A stretch of DNA of 64,000 bases from Marinifilum caeruleilacunae (GTDB taxonomy: Bacteria > Bacteroidota > Bacteroidia > Bacteroidales > Marinifilaceae). Location: the NCBI RefSeq assembly GCF_013141825.1, contig NZ_RZNH01000027.1:1-64000 (forward strand), read 5' to 3'. The notes under the pieces were generated by a model, which had not been told where the DNA came from, did no database searches, and saw nothing but the letters and a program-made list of their open reading frames with translations. Positions 7,220 through 15,800 of this stretch are shown in pieces. A program made the position numbers and the translations under genes. Every line of letters starts with the position of its first letter. Positions within the stretch are counted from its first letter, which is position 1.

Positions 7220-8047
7220 CTACCACAAACCCAATATCATACGTGCTGCAGAGGCCTGTAAACCTCTCCCAACTACAACCAAACCTATACCAGCCCAACC
7301 TGCAGGACCTGCAGCAGCCATAGCAGCTCCTGTTCCTGATACAGCTAATCCTAAACCTGCTAAAGCAGCACCACCAACATCAGCTTGACCAGCAGCTTTC
7401 CAGTCTAAGCTTTTAAGGCTTTGATCATTTAATTTTAACCATTCCTTATAGTTAGCACTCCAATAATCTAAAGTGCTTTTTGCTACAGATGAAGTTGATA
7501 ATATCAAGAACTGCTCCTCAGTATTTAATGTTTGAATAGCTTTCTCCTCAATGGCTGAAATCCTTGACTTTAATGAGGATAGGTTCATATCCGAATCATT
7601 CATAATATCGAAGAGATTATGAAGTTGATTTTTAGCATCAACTGATATTTTTGACAACAAACTATCTGGTATAAAGTTATTTTGGGTAGATTTTAATTTG
7701 AGATCAAAAGAATTATAATCATTTATTCCATCTTGAATTTGCGAAATTGCAATAGCTTTGAGTTCGTCAGAACCAATTTGTTCATTAACAAATTTGATTG
7801 AAATATTTTTTTGTAATTCAATAAGACTTTCCTTTTTAGATAATTTTGAACCTTTTAGATTAAAGTCCATACTTTTTAACTCTTCTAAAGACAATTCCAA
7901 GCCTTGATTGTGCAATTTTCCAATATATTCAAAATCTGAAACTTTTAATTTTTCATTCTTAAACTCAAGTTCATCTGACTTATTACAAGAAATAATTGTG
8001 ATGCCAATGATTGCTATACTTATTAAACTATAAATAAATTTTTTCAT
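7220..8047 (-). CDS. Lipoprotein with Gly/Ala-rich glycine-zipper C-terminus
   Basis: The 275-residue protein starts with a lipoprotein signal ending IISC (about residues 18-21). Residues about 25-220 are polar, Lys/Glu/Ser-rich and helical. The last ~55 residues switch to an uncharged, Gly/Ala-rich region (ADVGGAALAGLGLAVSGTG, then AGPAGWAGIGLVVVG) ending in RMILGLW. Such glycine-zipper tails are seen in pore-forming peptides and in some secreted bacteriocins. No known family is recognised. A 57-residue two-helix protein follows 6 bp downstream. Site B of the LytTR-like operator lies about 310 bp upstream, so a long 5' leader or a second promoter is implied. Confidence 0.8.
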   Translation of the reverse strand: MKKFIYSLISIAIIGITIISCNKSDELEFKNEKLKVSDFEYIGKLHNQGLELSLEELKSMDFNLKGSKLSKKESLIELQKNISIKFVNEQIGSDELKAIAISQIQDGINDYNSFDLKLKSTQNNFIPDSLLSKISVDAKNQLHNLFDIMNDSDMNLSSLKSRISAIEEKAIQTLNTEEQFLILSTSSVAKSTLDYWSANYKEWLKLNDQSLKSLDWKAAGQADVGGAALAGLGLAVSGTGAAMAAAGPAGWAGIGLVVVGRGLQASAARMILGLW

Positions 8048-8311
8048 AATTTTGAAATTTTAGTAAAGCATATAGAAGTTATGCTTTTGTTGGTTAAGTA
8101 AAATTTGTTTACTCTCTCGATTTTCAACACATTATTTCGGCTATTCTCTTATTTAATGTCGCTTTTCACTTTCACAAACTCGACGTTGGATGGTTAGTCC
8201 AATAATAACCCATATGTATAGTTTTCAAAGAAATGCAGAGATGTCGCAGCTCACCCTTTTCGTTCAACATAGTTCGAAGTCTCAAGCACAGGTAGGTAGT
8301 TGAAAATGCTT

Positions 8312-8505
8312 AGATTATGAGGAAATTAGGAAAATGAAATGCTTGTTAAAAGCGATATCGACAAACAATAGCTGAGCATCGACAAACGCATACGCTCAAT
8401 CGACTTATCAGTTATTTATCTGCTTAATTTGGTGGGTGTTGTGTGTGCTTTTTACTGCAAATGCTAACAAAAAGCCACATAAATCTTACTGCATGTGGCT
8501 GGGAT
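8312..8505. repeat. Dispersed ~190-bp repeat, copy B
   Basis: It matches 5155-5345 across its length: ATGAGGAAATTAGG, TTAAAAGCGATATCG, the operator repeats, TTGGTGGGTGTTGTG and a hairpin AGCCACAT...ATGTGGCT (8473-8500). The hairpin loop differs between copies while the stem is retained. Confidence 0.8.
8357..8408 (-). promoter_or_regulatory. LytTR-like triple direct-repeat operator, site B (lipoprotein cassette 2)
   Basis: ATCGACAAAC at 8357-8366 and 8378-8387 and ATCGACTTAT at 8399-8408 recur with exact 21-bp period. The TAATTTCC box of copy A is kept downstream. The orientation towards the minus-strand lipoprotein gene is the same as in site A, although 310 bp separate it from the start codon. 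Confidence 0.65.
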
Positions 8506-8571
8506 AACATTGTTTTCTATAAAAATTATTACGTGCGGGAAGCTCCCACTATCTGGGGGAGTACTCGCACG
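8473..8571. repeat. Composite two-hairpin repeat, copy 2
   Basis: Hairpin 1 is AGCCACAT/ATGTGGCT. Hairpin 2 is two-tiered: CGTGCG (8532-8537) with CGCACG (8566-8571), and CTCCC (8543-8547) with GGGAG (8557-8561). Compared with 5373-5412 both stems have changed sequence but kept pairing, which argues that the folded form matters, as RNA or as a REP-like palindrome. Confidence 0.6.
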
Positions 8572-8654
8572 GATGCACCGACATACGAAAGAACCCCTTT
8601 TCTAACAGACTGAAATACTCCCACTTATTCCTATATCTCTCCATACTATTTTTC

Positions 8655-8706
8655 ATAAATCGATTTCCAGTACACGTTTGTCGATGCTCAATACCTGTTT
8701 GTCGAT
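8655..8706 (+). promoter_or_regulatory. LytTR-like triple direct-repeat operator, site D (outer-membrane protein cassette)
   Basis: This copy is inverted relative to A-C: ATAAATCGAT (8655-8664), GTTTGTCGAT (8676-8685) and GTTTGTCGAT (8697-8706), again 21 bp apart, followed by ATCGCTT. It faces the plus-strand gene at 8804, 98 bp from its ATG, so its orientation to the target matches the other copies. Only the operator core is shared; flanks differ from the ~190-bp repeat, which supports selection on the core. Confidence 0.68.
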
Positions 8707-8803
8707 ATCGCTTGGTCAAGGGGAATGGTTGATTTATTATTAGTTAATAGAATGATGCTCAGGTAAATCAATTCACTTTAATAACTTCATAAAATCCATT
8801 TGT

Positions 8804-9379
8804 ATGAAAAATAAAATTAAGAACAGAACTACGCTGATACTTCTTCTGCTTTGCCTTAGCAGTTGGGTTTATTCACAAAGCGAAGAATATGACTTTCATA
8901 AAATCATTATTGAACCCGATTTTACATTTAAATTGCATCAATATGCCTTGGACAATTCTGGTAAAGAGTTTAAGGTAATTAATAAGGCCGATCATTTTTT
9001 TGCTATGCGCATTACCAATGCATTTTTTATTAATGAAAATTTTTCTGTCGGGTTTGGAATCGGACTGGAAATGGCTCCAGTTACTGAATTTCCAGTTGTT
9101 ATCGATCTAAGAAACTACTTTGGGAAAGGAGAAAACCGAAACTATCTCTCTTTAAATTTTGGAAAAGCCTTTCATGGCTATTCCAATTTTAAAACCTGGC
9201 TGGGCGAAATAGGAGGTGGACGAAGTTTTACATTGAGCAAAAAATCTTCACTCAATATAAGTGTTAATTATCAGTTCACTTACCTCAACAGTGATTTTAT
9301 CAGACATGATGGTCGTAAGAAATGGGTGAAAGAACTTTATACCGGCTCTCTTGCTTTGAAAGTTGGAATTATGTTCTAA
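8804..9379 (+). CDS. Small outer-membrane beta-barrel-like protein
   Basis: The 191-residue protein has an N-terminal signal peptide (hydrophobic core about 11-21, likely cleavage after VYSQ). The mature part is rich in alternating aromatic strands (FAMRITNAFFI, FSVGFGIGLEM, LNFGKAF, LNISVNYQFTYL) and ends LALKVGIMF, consistent with an eight-stranded outer-membrane barrel with a terminal aromatic residue. No specific family is recognised. It follows LytTR-like site D by 98 bp and is followed by a 54-residue membrane protein gene, repeating the cassette pattern of the two lipoproteins. Confidence 0.75.
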   Translation: MKNKIKNRTTLILLLLCLSSWVYSQSEEYDFHKIIIEPDFTFKLHQYALDNSGKEFKVINKADHFFAMRITNAFFINENFSVGFGIGLEMAPVTEFPVVIDLRNYFGKGENRNYLSLNFGKAFHGYSNFKTWLGEIGGGRSFTLSKKSSLNISVNYQFTYLNSDFIRHDGRKKWVKELYTGSLALKVGIMF

Positions 9380-9405
9380 AAAATAGGCTTACTTTAATTA
9401 TAAAA

Positions 9406-9570
9406 ATGAAAAAATATCTACCACATATACTTTTTATAGCTTCTTTAATATTTCTATTTTTTTCAAAATATATTTCAGATCAAGTTTTTACAATTAATAA
9501 AGTATTTACAATTGTTTTGTTGTTTTGGGTAATTATGAAAGTATTCAAATTAAGGAGATTAGATCAGTAA
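9406..9570 (+). CDS. 54-residue two-helix membrane protein
   Basis: From the ATG at 9406 the frame gives MKKYLPHILFIASLIFLFFS, a short loop, a second helix (VFTIVLLFWVIMKVF) and a basic tail KLRRLDQ. An upstream in-frame start within the barrel gene is possible but would add a tail of a different nature, so the ATG is preferred. It begins 26 bp after the barrel protein stop and ends before a strong terminator. Size and topology match the proteins at 5719-5943 and 7040-7213. Function is unknown. Confidence 0.65.
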   Translation: MKKYLPHILFIASLIFLFFSKYISDQVFTINKVFTIVLLFWVIMKVFKLRRLDQ

Positions 9571-9624
9571 TGAAATTTCCTAATAGCCAAAGTAACTCCA
9601 CAGGATACGAATACAAATGAGTTA

Positions 9625-9654
9625 AAAGCAGCCACAATTTGGAGTGGCTGCTTT
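9625..9654 (+). terminator. Strong rho-independent terminator
   Basis: AAAGCAGCCAC (9625-9635) pairs perfectly with GTGGCTGCTTT (9644-9654) around an 8-base loop, followed by GTTTGT. It ends the barrel/two-helix operon. The next ~220 bp to 9873 are AT-rich leader of the following defence operon with no other gene. Confidence 0.85.
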
Positions 9655-9873
9655 GTTTGTGCTTGGTTTTTTGAGTGCTTAAAAGACCTGGTTAAACTAC
9701 TACACGTATGGTTAAACGTTGATTGCTACTAAGCTGCAAATCATGTTATTTGGAATTAATCTATATTTCAGTAATTATATTATGATCCTATTATAATTAA
9801 TAATCAATATTTTAATTTTAGTAAAACATTAGTGTTTAATGAAAATATTACTACTTAAATAAGTTTAAAATTT

Positions 9874-10158
9874 ATGGCTTTAATAAAAATAAAAGAATCA
9901 AGAAGCGCAGCCGACTTCAAGGTGTGTGAGGTAACTTCAAGGTCGATCGCAGATTTATTAGTATGTAAAGTTGACTCTAGAAGTCCTGCACGTGGAAATG
10001 ATCACCTTTGGTGTTTTATTGATTCATCATCAATTGCAGATTCAAAAGTTTGCTTTGTGGATTCTCGTTCAGTTGCAGATTTATTGATTTGCTTTGTAAC
10101 ATCAAGAAGTGTAGCTGGGTGGAAAAAAGATCATCCTTTAAAAGGGAGGATTGGATAA
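9874..10158 (+). CDS. Short internal-repeat protein (DUF6150-like)
   Basis: The 94-residue protein is made of about five copies of a ~16-residue unit of the form S-R-S-x-A-D-(L/F/S)-(L/K)-(V/I)-C-x-V-(D/T), for example SRSIADLLVCKVDSRS. Such repeats of alternating hydrophobic residues are typical of small beta-strand repeat proteins known from Bacteroidota as DUF6150; the family assignment is from memory. Each unit carries a cysteine (C18, C31, C47, C60 and C73 by count), unusual for a cytosolic protein this small. The next gene starts 1 bp after its stop, so the two are translationally coupled. Role unknown; position suggests a defence-linked partner. Confidence 0.65.
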   Translation: MALIKIKESRSAADFKVCEVTSRSIADLLVCKVDSRSPARGNDHLWCFIDSSSIADSKVCFVDSRSVADLLICFVTSRSVAGWKKDHPLKGRIG

Positions 10159-10159
10159 A

Positions 10160-10651
10160 ATGACACTACCAATAAGACCACGTGCTCATGTTTTAGAAAG
10201 AGAATCAATAAACAATCTGCATGAAAATATTCCTAATGAATGGGTTATACAGCAAATTCCAAATGATTATGGTGTTGACAATTTCGTGGAAATTGTACAA
10301 AATCAAGAAGTAAATGGTAATGTTTTCTCAATACAGCTAAAAGCTACTGATAATGTGTTTGAGAACCAAGATTATGTTTCAGTTAGAATGAGAACGCCAA
10401 CAATAAGGTATCTAATGAATCGTGTTGAATTGGTGATGATTATTTTATTTGTTTCTAATGAGAATCAATCCTACTGGATTTGGTTAAGAGATATTGCAGA
10501 ACATGTAAATTATGACAACGCAACATTAACTGTAAGAATCCCTAAACAAAACAGGTTGAACACAATAAATTGGAACAGAATTATGGAATTTACTGAACTT
10601 ATTAGGAATGCAAAGGTTGAGGCGGCTAGAGATATGAACTTTAATTATTAA
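10160..10651 (+). CDS. DUF4365-domain protein (nuclease-like)
   Basis: The 163-residue protein contains the DUF4365 signature: a conserved D in YGVDNFVEIV and the strand motif FSIQLKATD, which correspond to the acidic and QxK residues of PD-(D/E)XK-type nucleases. The C-terminal part includes the conserved YWIWLRDI strand. An unusually good GGGAGGA (10144-10150) fixes the start at the ATG at 10160 rather than at a TTG nine bases upstream. DUF4365 proteins are recurrent in anti-phage islands. Here it is coupled to the repeat protein and precedes the NDT-like and Hachiman genes. Cleavage activity is inferred from family. Confidence 0.8.
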   Translation: MTLPIRPRAHVLERESINNLHENIPNEWVIQQIPNDYGVDNFVEIVQNQEVNGNVFSIQLKATDNVFENQDYVSVRMRTPTIRYLMNRVELVMIILFVSNENQSYWIWLRDIAEHVNYDNATLTVRIPKQNRLNTINWNRIMEFTELIRNAKVEAARDMNFNY

Positions 10652-10748
10652 TAATGGCCAGCGTATACTTCATTTTGACCTGACAATAATAAGTTTGTGT
10701 ATTTAGATAATATCCTTGCTAAGGTAATCAAAATAATATCCTGTAAGT

Positions 10749-11936
10749 ATGAGAGATAAAGGAATTGCATTTGTTATAATGCAAATTGGGAATCCAGAAC
10801 TGGACAAATTATACGATGAAATTTATGTTCCTGCTATTGAAAAAGCTAATTTGATACCAAAACGAATAGATCAAGACAACTCTGGTTATCTTTTAAAAAA
10901 GGAGATTATTTCATTTATAGAAGATGCGGAAATCATAATAGCTGATTTGACTAATGAAAGACCAAATTGTTATCTAGAAATTGGATATGCAATGGGGTTG
11001 GATAAGTTTCAGAATTTAATTTTCACGGTTAGAGAAGATCATTTTCCAGAGAGTAAAAACTTTCAGAAAGGAGGGCCTAAAATACATTTTGATGTGAGTG
11101 GTTATGAAATTTTATCTTGGGATAAAAATGAACTCAATAAATTTAAAAATTCATTAACCAATAAAATTAGTAGAAGATTAACTACGGTGAAACCTCAGCA
11201 AAAGGGTGTTGTCAAAAAAAAATGGGATCAGAATTGGTTAAAAGATAAGAGGGAGTATGCTCAAAAAAAAATGGATGCATTAGAAATAGGAAGGCAAATG
11301 GAAGTTCTTGTTTCAACTGAAGATCATATTTCGCTTTCTCAAACTCAACTATTAGAAATTGCAAATGAGTGTCAAATGGATATTTTAGGTTGGCCAATTG
11401 CTCCTGTAATCCCTCATTTACCGATTTATAGTCCAAAGCCTAAGGTAGATGGTCTCTACTCAGAAATAATTAGAAATGAAGGAGTGTTAAGTTTTGACTA
11501 TACTTATTATCTAAAAAGTGGAAAAATTTTTATTGCGAAAAGTATTTTTGAAGAACATCATTTTAAAAATTGCATTATTGTACCTATTCGAATAAAACGG
11601 TCAACAGAATTGTTGATGTACATATTAAAGTACTATTATAAATGTGGTTTATCCCCATCTAATAAAATAGAGATTGAAGTCAGATTTTGTGGAATTAAGG
11701 ACAATGAAATAAGTTATGGATCAGAGGGATTCGTTATGAGAAGTTACAAATCAAAAGAGAATGAAAGTTATTGTAAATTAACGACAACTCTTGGGGATAT
11801 TGAAAATAATTTAACAGACTTAGTATATCAGCTTTCTAATGAATTATTCGTTTTGTTTGACTTTTTTAGCATAAATGAAGAGCAAGTTGAATCAATAGTA
11901 AATTCATTTGTTAATGAAAAGCGAAATGCTTTCTGA
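10749..11936 (+). CDS. NDT/TIR-like nucleotide-processing domain protein with unknown C-terminal domain
   Basis: Residues 1-130 form a Rossmann-like domain of the nucleoside 2-deoxyribosyltransferase/TIR-like superfamily. AFVIMQIG comes at the start, then IIIADLTNERPNCYLEIG, where the E of NxYxExG is the usual catalytic glutamate. Such domains bind or hydrolyse nucleotides, and several act as abortive-infection effectors. Residues about 150-395 form a second domain with no recognisable family, beginning with a Lys-rich helix around 160-180. The gene stands alone 98 bp after the DUF4365 gene and 128 bp before hamA. It could be an independent single-gene defence system or an accessory to Hachiman; sequence alone does not decide. 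Confidence 0.78.
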   Translation: MRDKGIAFVIMQIGNPELDKLYDEIYVPAIEKANLIPKRIDQDNSGYLLKKEIISFIEDAEIIIADLTNERPNCYLEIGYAMGLDKFQNLIFTVREDHFPESKNFQKGGPKIHFDVSGYEILSWDKNELNKFKNSLTNKISRRLTTVKPQQKGVVKKKWDQNWLKDKREYAQKKMDALEIGRQMEVLVSTEDHISLSQTQLLEIANECQMDILGWPIAPVIPHLPIYSPKPKVDGLYSEIIRNEGVLSFDYTYYLKSGKIFIAKSIFEEHHFKNCIIVPIRIKRSTELLMYILKYYYKCGLSPSNKIEIEVRFCGIKDNEISYGSEGFVMRSYKSKENESYCKLTTTLGDIENNLTDLVYQLSNELFVLFDFFSINEEQVESIVNSFVNEKRNAF

Positions 11937-12039
11937 TATTAAGATTGAACAAATAGGAATGATAATTTGGTTATAGAATTCAAGACTATTCTATAAGTAT
12001 ACGTCGGATGAAAAATGGATAAGAAGTATTTATTTTAGT

Positions 12040-12047
12040 TACCTTTG
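12040..12047 (+). promoter_or_regulatory. Putative -7 promoter box of hamAB
   Basis: TACCTTTG fits the Bacteroidota -7 consensus TAnnTTTG and lies 16 bp upstream of the hamA ATG, implying a very short leader. No clear -33 TTG was found at the right distance, so confidence is limited. Confidence 0.4.
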
Positions 12048-12063
12048 TTGAAGATCTAAACCT

Positions 12064-12894
12064 ATGCATAAATTTAAGAAAATTGATATACCAGTTAAAG
12101 CTTCTTTTATTGATAAGTTTGCACAAAAGTATTTAGAGCAACGTTCTCAATGTCAAGATGACTTATCTGCCATTGGGGAGCAAACATTGTTTAATAATCT
12201 AGGGTTTAGTACGGATACATTAAAGAAAATCATTGAGAAAAGTGCTGTTGCCATTGATAAAAAAAGAGAAGATGGATTGGAGCCCAAGATTCTAAATGAT
12301 ATATATCGTAGCGATTTAGGTGAGTTGTTAATGACTTATTATTTTGAGGAAAAGTTACCGGAAGGTGAACGATTTATAATTCCACTCAAAAATATTACAT
12401 TTAGAGAAAGAGAAGATTTACCTGGAAGAGGATTGGATGCAATTGGCTACAAGCAAAACTCTATAGAGAGGGTAGAAATACTTTTAGGAGAGGCAAAAGT
12501 GTCAGAAGATAAAAAATCTCCTCCTCCGGTAGTAGATTCAAATAAAGATTCCATTTTTAATACTCAATTGAAACATAAAAATGATACTCCGATTGTTATT
12601 CGAAGGTTGTCTGATTATGCGCGGAGGTTAAATGTGAAAGATGCAGCGATTTTAGGATTTGCGATAGTTTGTTTGGATCAAGGATTATCTGATAAGATTG
12701 AAATTACATATGGATGTACATTAATTAGAGATTACACATGTGTAAATGAGAGTTTGGATTATGGCAAAATGAAAACCAATGAAGAGAAATTTGATCCAGA
12801 TAAAATAAATTTCTCCATATTATCTTTTAGTGATAAAAGTATAAAAGAAACTGTTGAATTATTTTATAAGAAAGTACAAGAGTTGATTTCCTAA
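12064..12894 (+). CDS. hamA: Hachiman anti-phage system nuclease HamA (DUF1837)
   Basis: The 276-residue protein carries the DUF1837 signatures: RSDLGELLMTYYFEEKL near 83-99, PGRGLDAIGY at 120-129 and EILLGEAKVS at 138-147. D125, E143 and K145 form a PD-(D/E)XK-like nuclease site. In Hachiman, HamA is the effector nuclease held inactive by HamB and released to degrade DNA when the helicase senses aberrant DNA. It is the first gene of a two-gene operon, 4 bp ahead of hamB. The length is typical and no key residue is missing. Confidence 0.92.
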   Translation: MHKFKKIDIPVKASFIDKFAQKYLEQRSQCQDDLSAIGEQTLFNNLGFSTDTLKKIIEKSAVAIDKKREDGLEPKILNDIYRSDLGELLMTYYFEEKLPEGERFIIPLKNITFREREDLPGRGLDAIGYKQNSIERVEILLGEAKVSEDKKSPPPVVDSNKDSIFNTQLKHKNDTPIVIRRLSDYARRLNVKDAAILGFAIVCLDQGLSDKIEITYGCTLIRDYTCVNESLDYGKMKTNEEKFDPDKINFSILSFSDKSIKETVELFYKKVQELIS

Positions 12895-12898
12895 TAGC

Positions 12899-15800
12899 AT
12901 GAGCAACTTTATCAATTCCATATTAGAAAAGGATGCAATTATTTCACTTCTCAATGAAAGTGAAAGAGGGTATGTTTTTAATCAGTTAAAACTACCTTAT
13001 AGTGCTGATGTTGACAATGGTGAATTATTAAGATTTACTTTTTTTCTAATTAACTCTATTTACAATGAAGAGAGTGAATCTAATAAGAATACAAGCAAAA
13101 TTGTATATAAGCTATTAAAATTAATTGATATAGATACTAAGGAAGAGTTGTATCAGTTTGGGGAGGTATTCGGAATACAAGGAATTGATTCAAAAACTCT
13201 ATACTATCTTTATTTAGCAAATCTTGCATTAAAAGCGGAAAAACAAATAAGTATCCGAATAGATCTAAAAGAATTTAGAATTTCGGTTGAAGAAATTTCA
13301 AATTGGAAGTATCGATTATTGAACAAAGCGATAGAAGCATATATTCTTTTAGTTCGTAAACAAAACGGTTATAAAGATATTGAAGATGCATTATCGATTA
13401 TTGAAGGTTTAAAAAAGGATCAAAAGGATTTTGAAGAGAAGTATCTTAAAAAATTCAATATAGCTAATGAAGTAAATGAGGCATATGATTTACTATCATT
13501 ATATCACTTATCTAAAGCGGTAATTGAAACAGCTAGTTACTTAATAAAAGGCTACGATTATAAAGGTCGATTAGATGCAGTCATTAGACAACATATCGAT
13601 ATTGCAAAGAAGTTAGTTAAAACTGAACCTAGGTTAACTAGTGTCTTTAATCTAATTGAGTTTGGATTAAACGAGATGTATAAAAATGCAATATGGACAA
13701 ATACTAGATTTAATGACAAAATTAAACAGCTCTGTAGGAAAAAAGCTAATCTTGGTATGATTGAGCTATTACCTTCTCAGAGAGAGGCATTGTCTGAAAA
13801 ACTACTAGATGTAGCTGCCAATGTTACTGTTTTACAAATGCCTACAAGTGCAGGAAAAACTCTTCTTGCTGAATTCAATATTATTGTAACCAAGGCATTA
13901 ATGTCCGAGGCAAAAATAGTGTATATTGTTCCTTCTAGAGCTTTAGTAAATCAGGTTTATTATGATTTAAAATCAGATTTATCAGAATTAGATTTTTCCA
14001 TTGAGAAAACATCTTCAGCGATAGAAATTGATCCTACAGAAGATACTTTTTTAAGTAGTGATGAAAAAATTGACATTCTCATTTCAACACCTGAAAAACT
14101 AGATTTATTGATAAGAAGGAGACATCCATCCGTTGAAGATGTTTCAATGTTTATTTTGGATGAAGCTCATACAATTCAGAATGGAGAGAGAGGGGCTAAG
14201 TTGGAGTTATTAATGGCAATTTTGCGAAGAGAAAGACCCAATGCTAAATATATGTTATTATCTCCTTTCATTAAAAATGCTAATGAAAAAATAACTGATT
14301 GGCTTGGTGGGGGTAATTCGATTTCTGTAGATTGGAAACCTTCGGAAAAATTGATATTAGGCGTTAATACAAAGAAAACAAAACGAAAGGATGAAATTCA
14401 TATTGAGGTTCTTCCTTCCCCTTATGATTCAATAAAACCTATTGAGAAGACGGTAATTGAAAACCCTCATTCATTAGTTAGTACAGGGATCAAAAATAGG
14501 ATACTAGAATTTTCAATTAAACAATTTGCTGAGCCTGAAAAAACAATGTTAGTATTATGCTACGGTAAAGGTACAGCTAATAGTAGAGCGAATTTTATAT
14601 ATGACAAAGTTGAAAATTATACTCCTAATGATGATGTAAGACTTGTCAAAAAATTTATAGAAGATGAAGTTGGAAGACAAACTACTCTTTCTAAGGTAAT
14701 AGAGAAAGGAATAGTCACTCATCATTCAGGAATGTCTGATGAGACAAAATTACTAGTTGAACATTTGGTAAGACAAAAGCAAATACAATTTGTATGTGCT
14801 ACAACTACAATTGCCGAGGGTGTAAATTTTCCAGTATCTACTGTTTTTTTTGATGATTATAGGAGAGGAAGGTATAATAAGCTTGATTCTAATGATTTCT
14901 GGAACATAGCGGGGAGGGCTGGTCGTACACTTGTAGATAATTATGGTAAAATTATTCTTCCATTTAATAGCGATACAAATATTGATAGTGGAAGAGGATT
15001 GATCAAGGATAGTGCAAATGTTTTATCAAGTGTGCTCGCTGACCTTTTTGAAAATGCAGACTATATTGAGCAGAAATTAGAAGAATCAAATGGGTTATCA
15101 GAATTATTTCGTAATTATTCAGATTCGTTATCACCTCTTATTCAATATTTTGTTCATTTACTGACTGTTGGAGAAAAAGAGTATTATGTATCTGAAATTG
15201 AAGATCTTTTTAAAGATTCTTTGGAGTATTACCTTTTGGACACTGCTGTTAAAAAAGAGCGATTCATTTCAATATGCAAATCAATATATTTAAATCTTCA
15301 ATCTAGATTTCAAGATAAAGGAGTGTTAACTTTTGCTGATAAAACAGGTTTTTCGGTTCCATCTGTTTTAACTGTTATGAATGAAGCATCTAAAAATTGG
15401 GAAATTAGAAATATAGATGGTTGGTCAAAAGAGCAAATGTTTAATAGTCATAATCTGGACAATTTGACAGAAAAGATTAGAGTTATTGCGGCTCTAAGAG
15501 AAACTCAGTTAGGAATTGATTCAAGTAGTACTCCTTTTAACCCAGAACTTTATGCAAAGATTATAATTGGTTGGGTACAAGGTAAGAAATTGTCTAACAT
15601 TGCAGATCAACACCCTAGTTTCAATACCCAAGATGTTGATGAAGTTTTGAAAGAAAAACGAATTACGGATTTTGTCAAGAAAATGAATGATATAAGGTTC
15701 AAGGCATCTTGGGGATTAAGTGCTCTTGAAGGAATAGTAAGAGGAAATGAAGAGATAAAAGATTCACATATTCCATCTTTGGTATACTTTGGTGTAGATA

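Noticed and set aside
7005-7298. 97-codon minus-strand frame overlapping the lipoprotein end
   Set aside because: It overlaps both the Gly/Ala tail of the lipoprotein and the 57-residue gene in another frame; those two have coherent features and this one does not.
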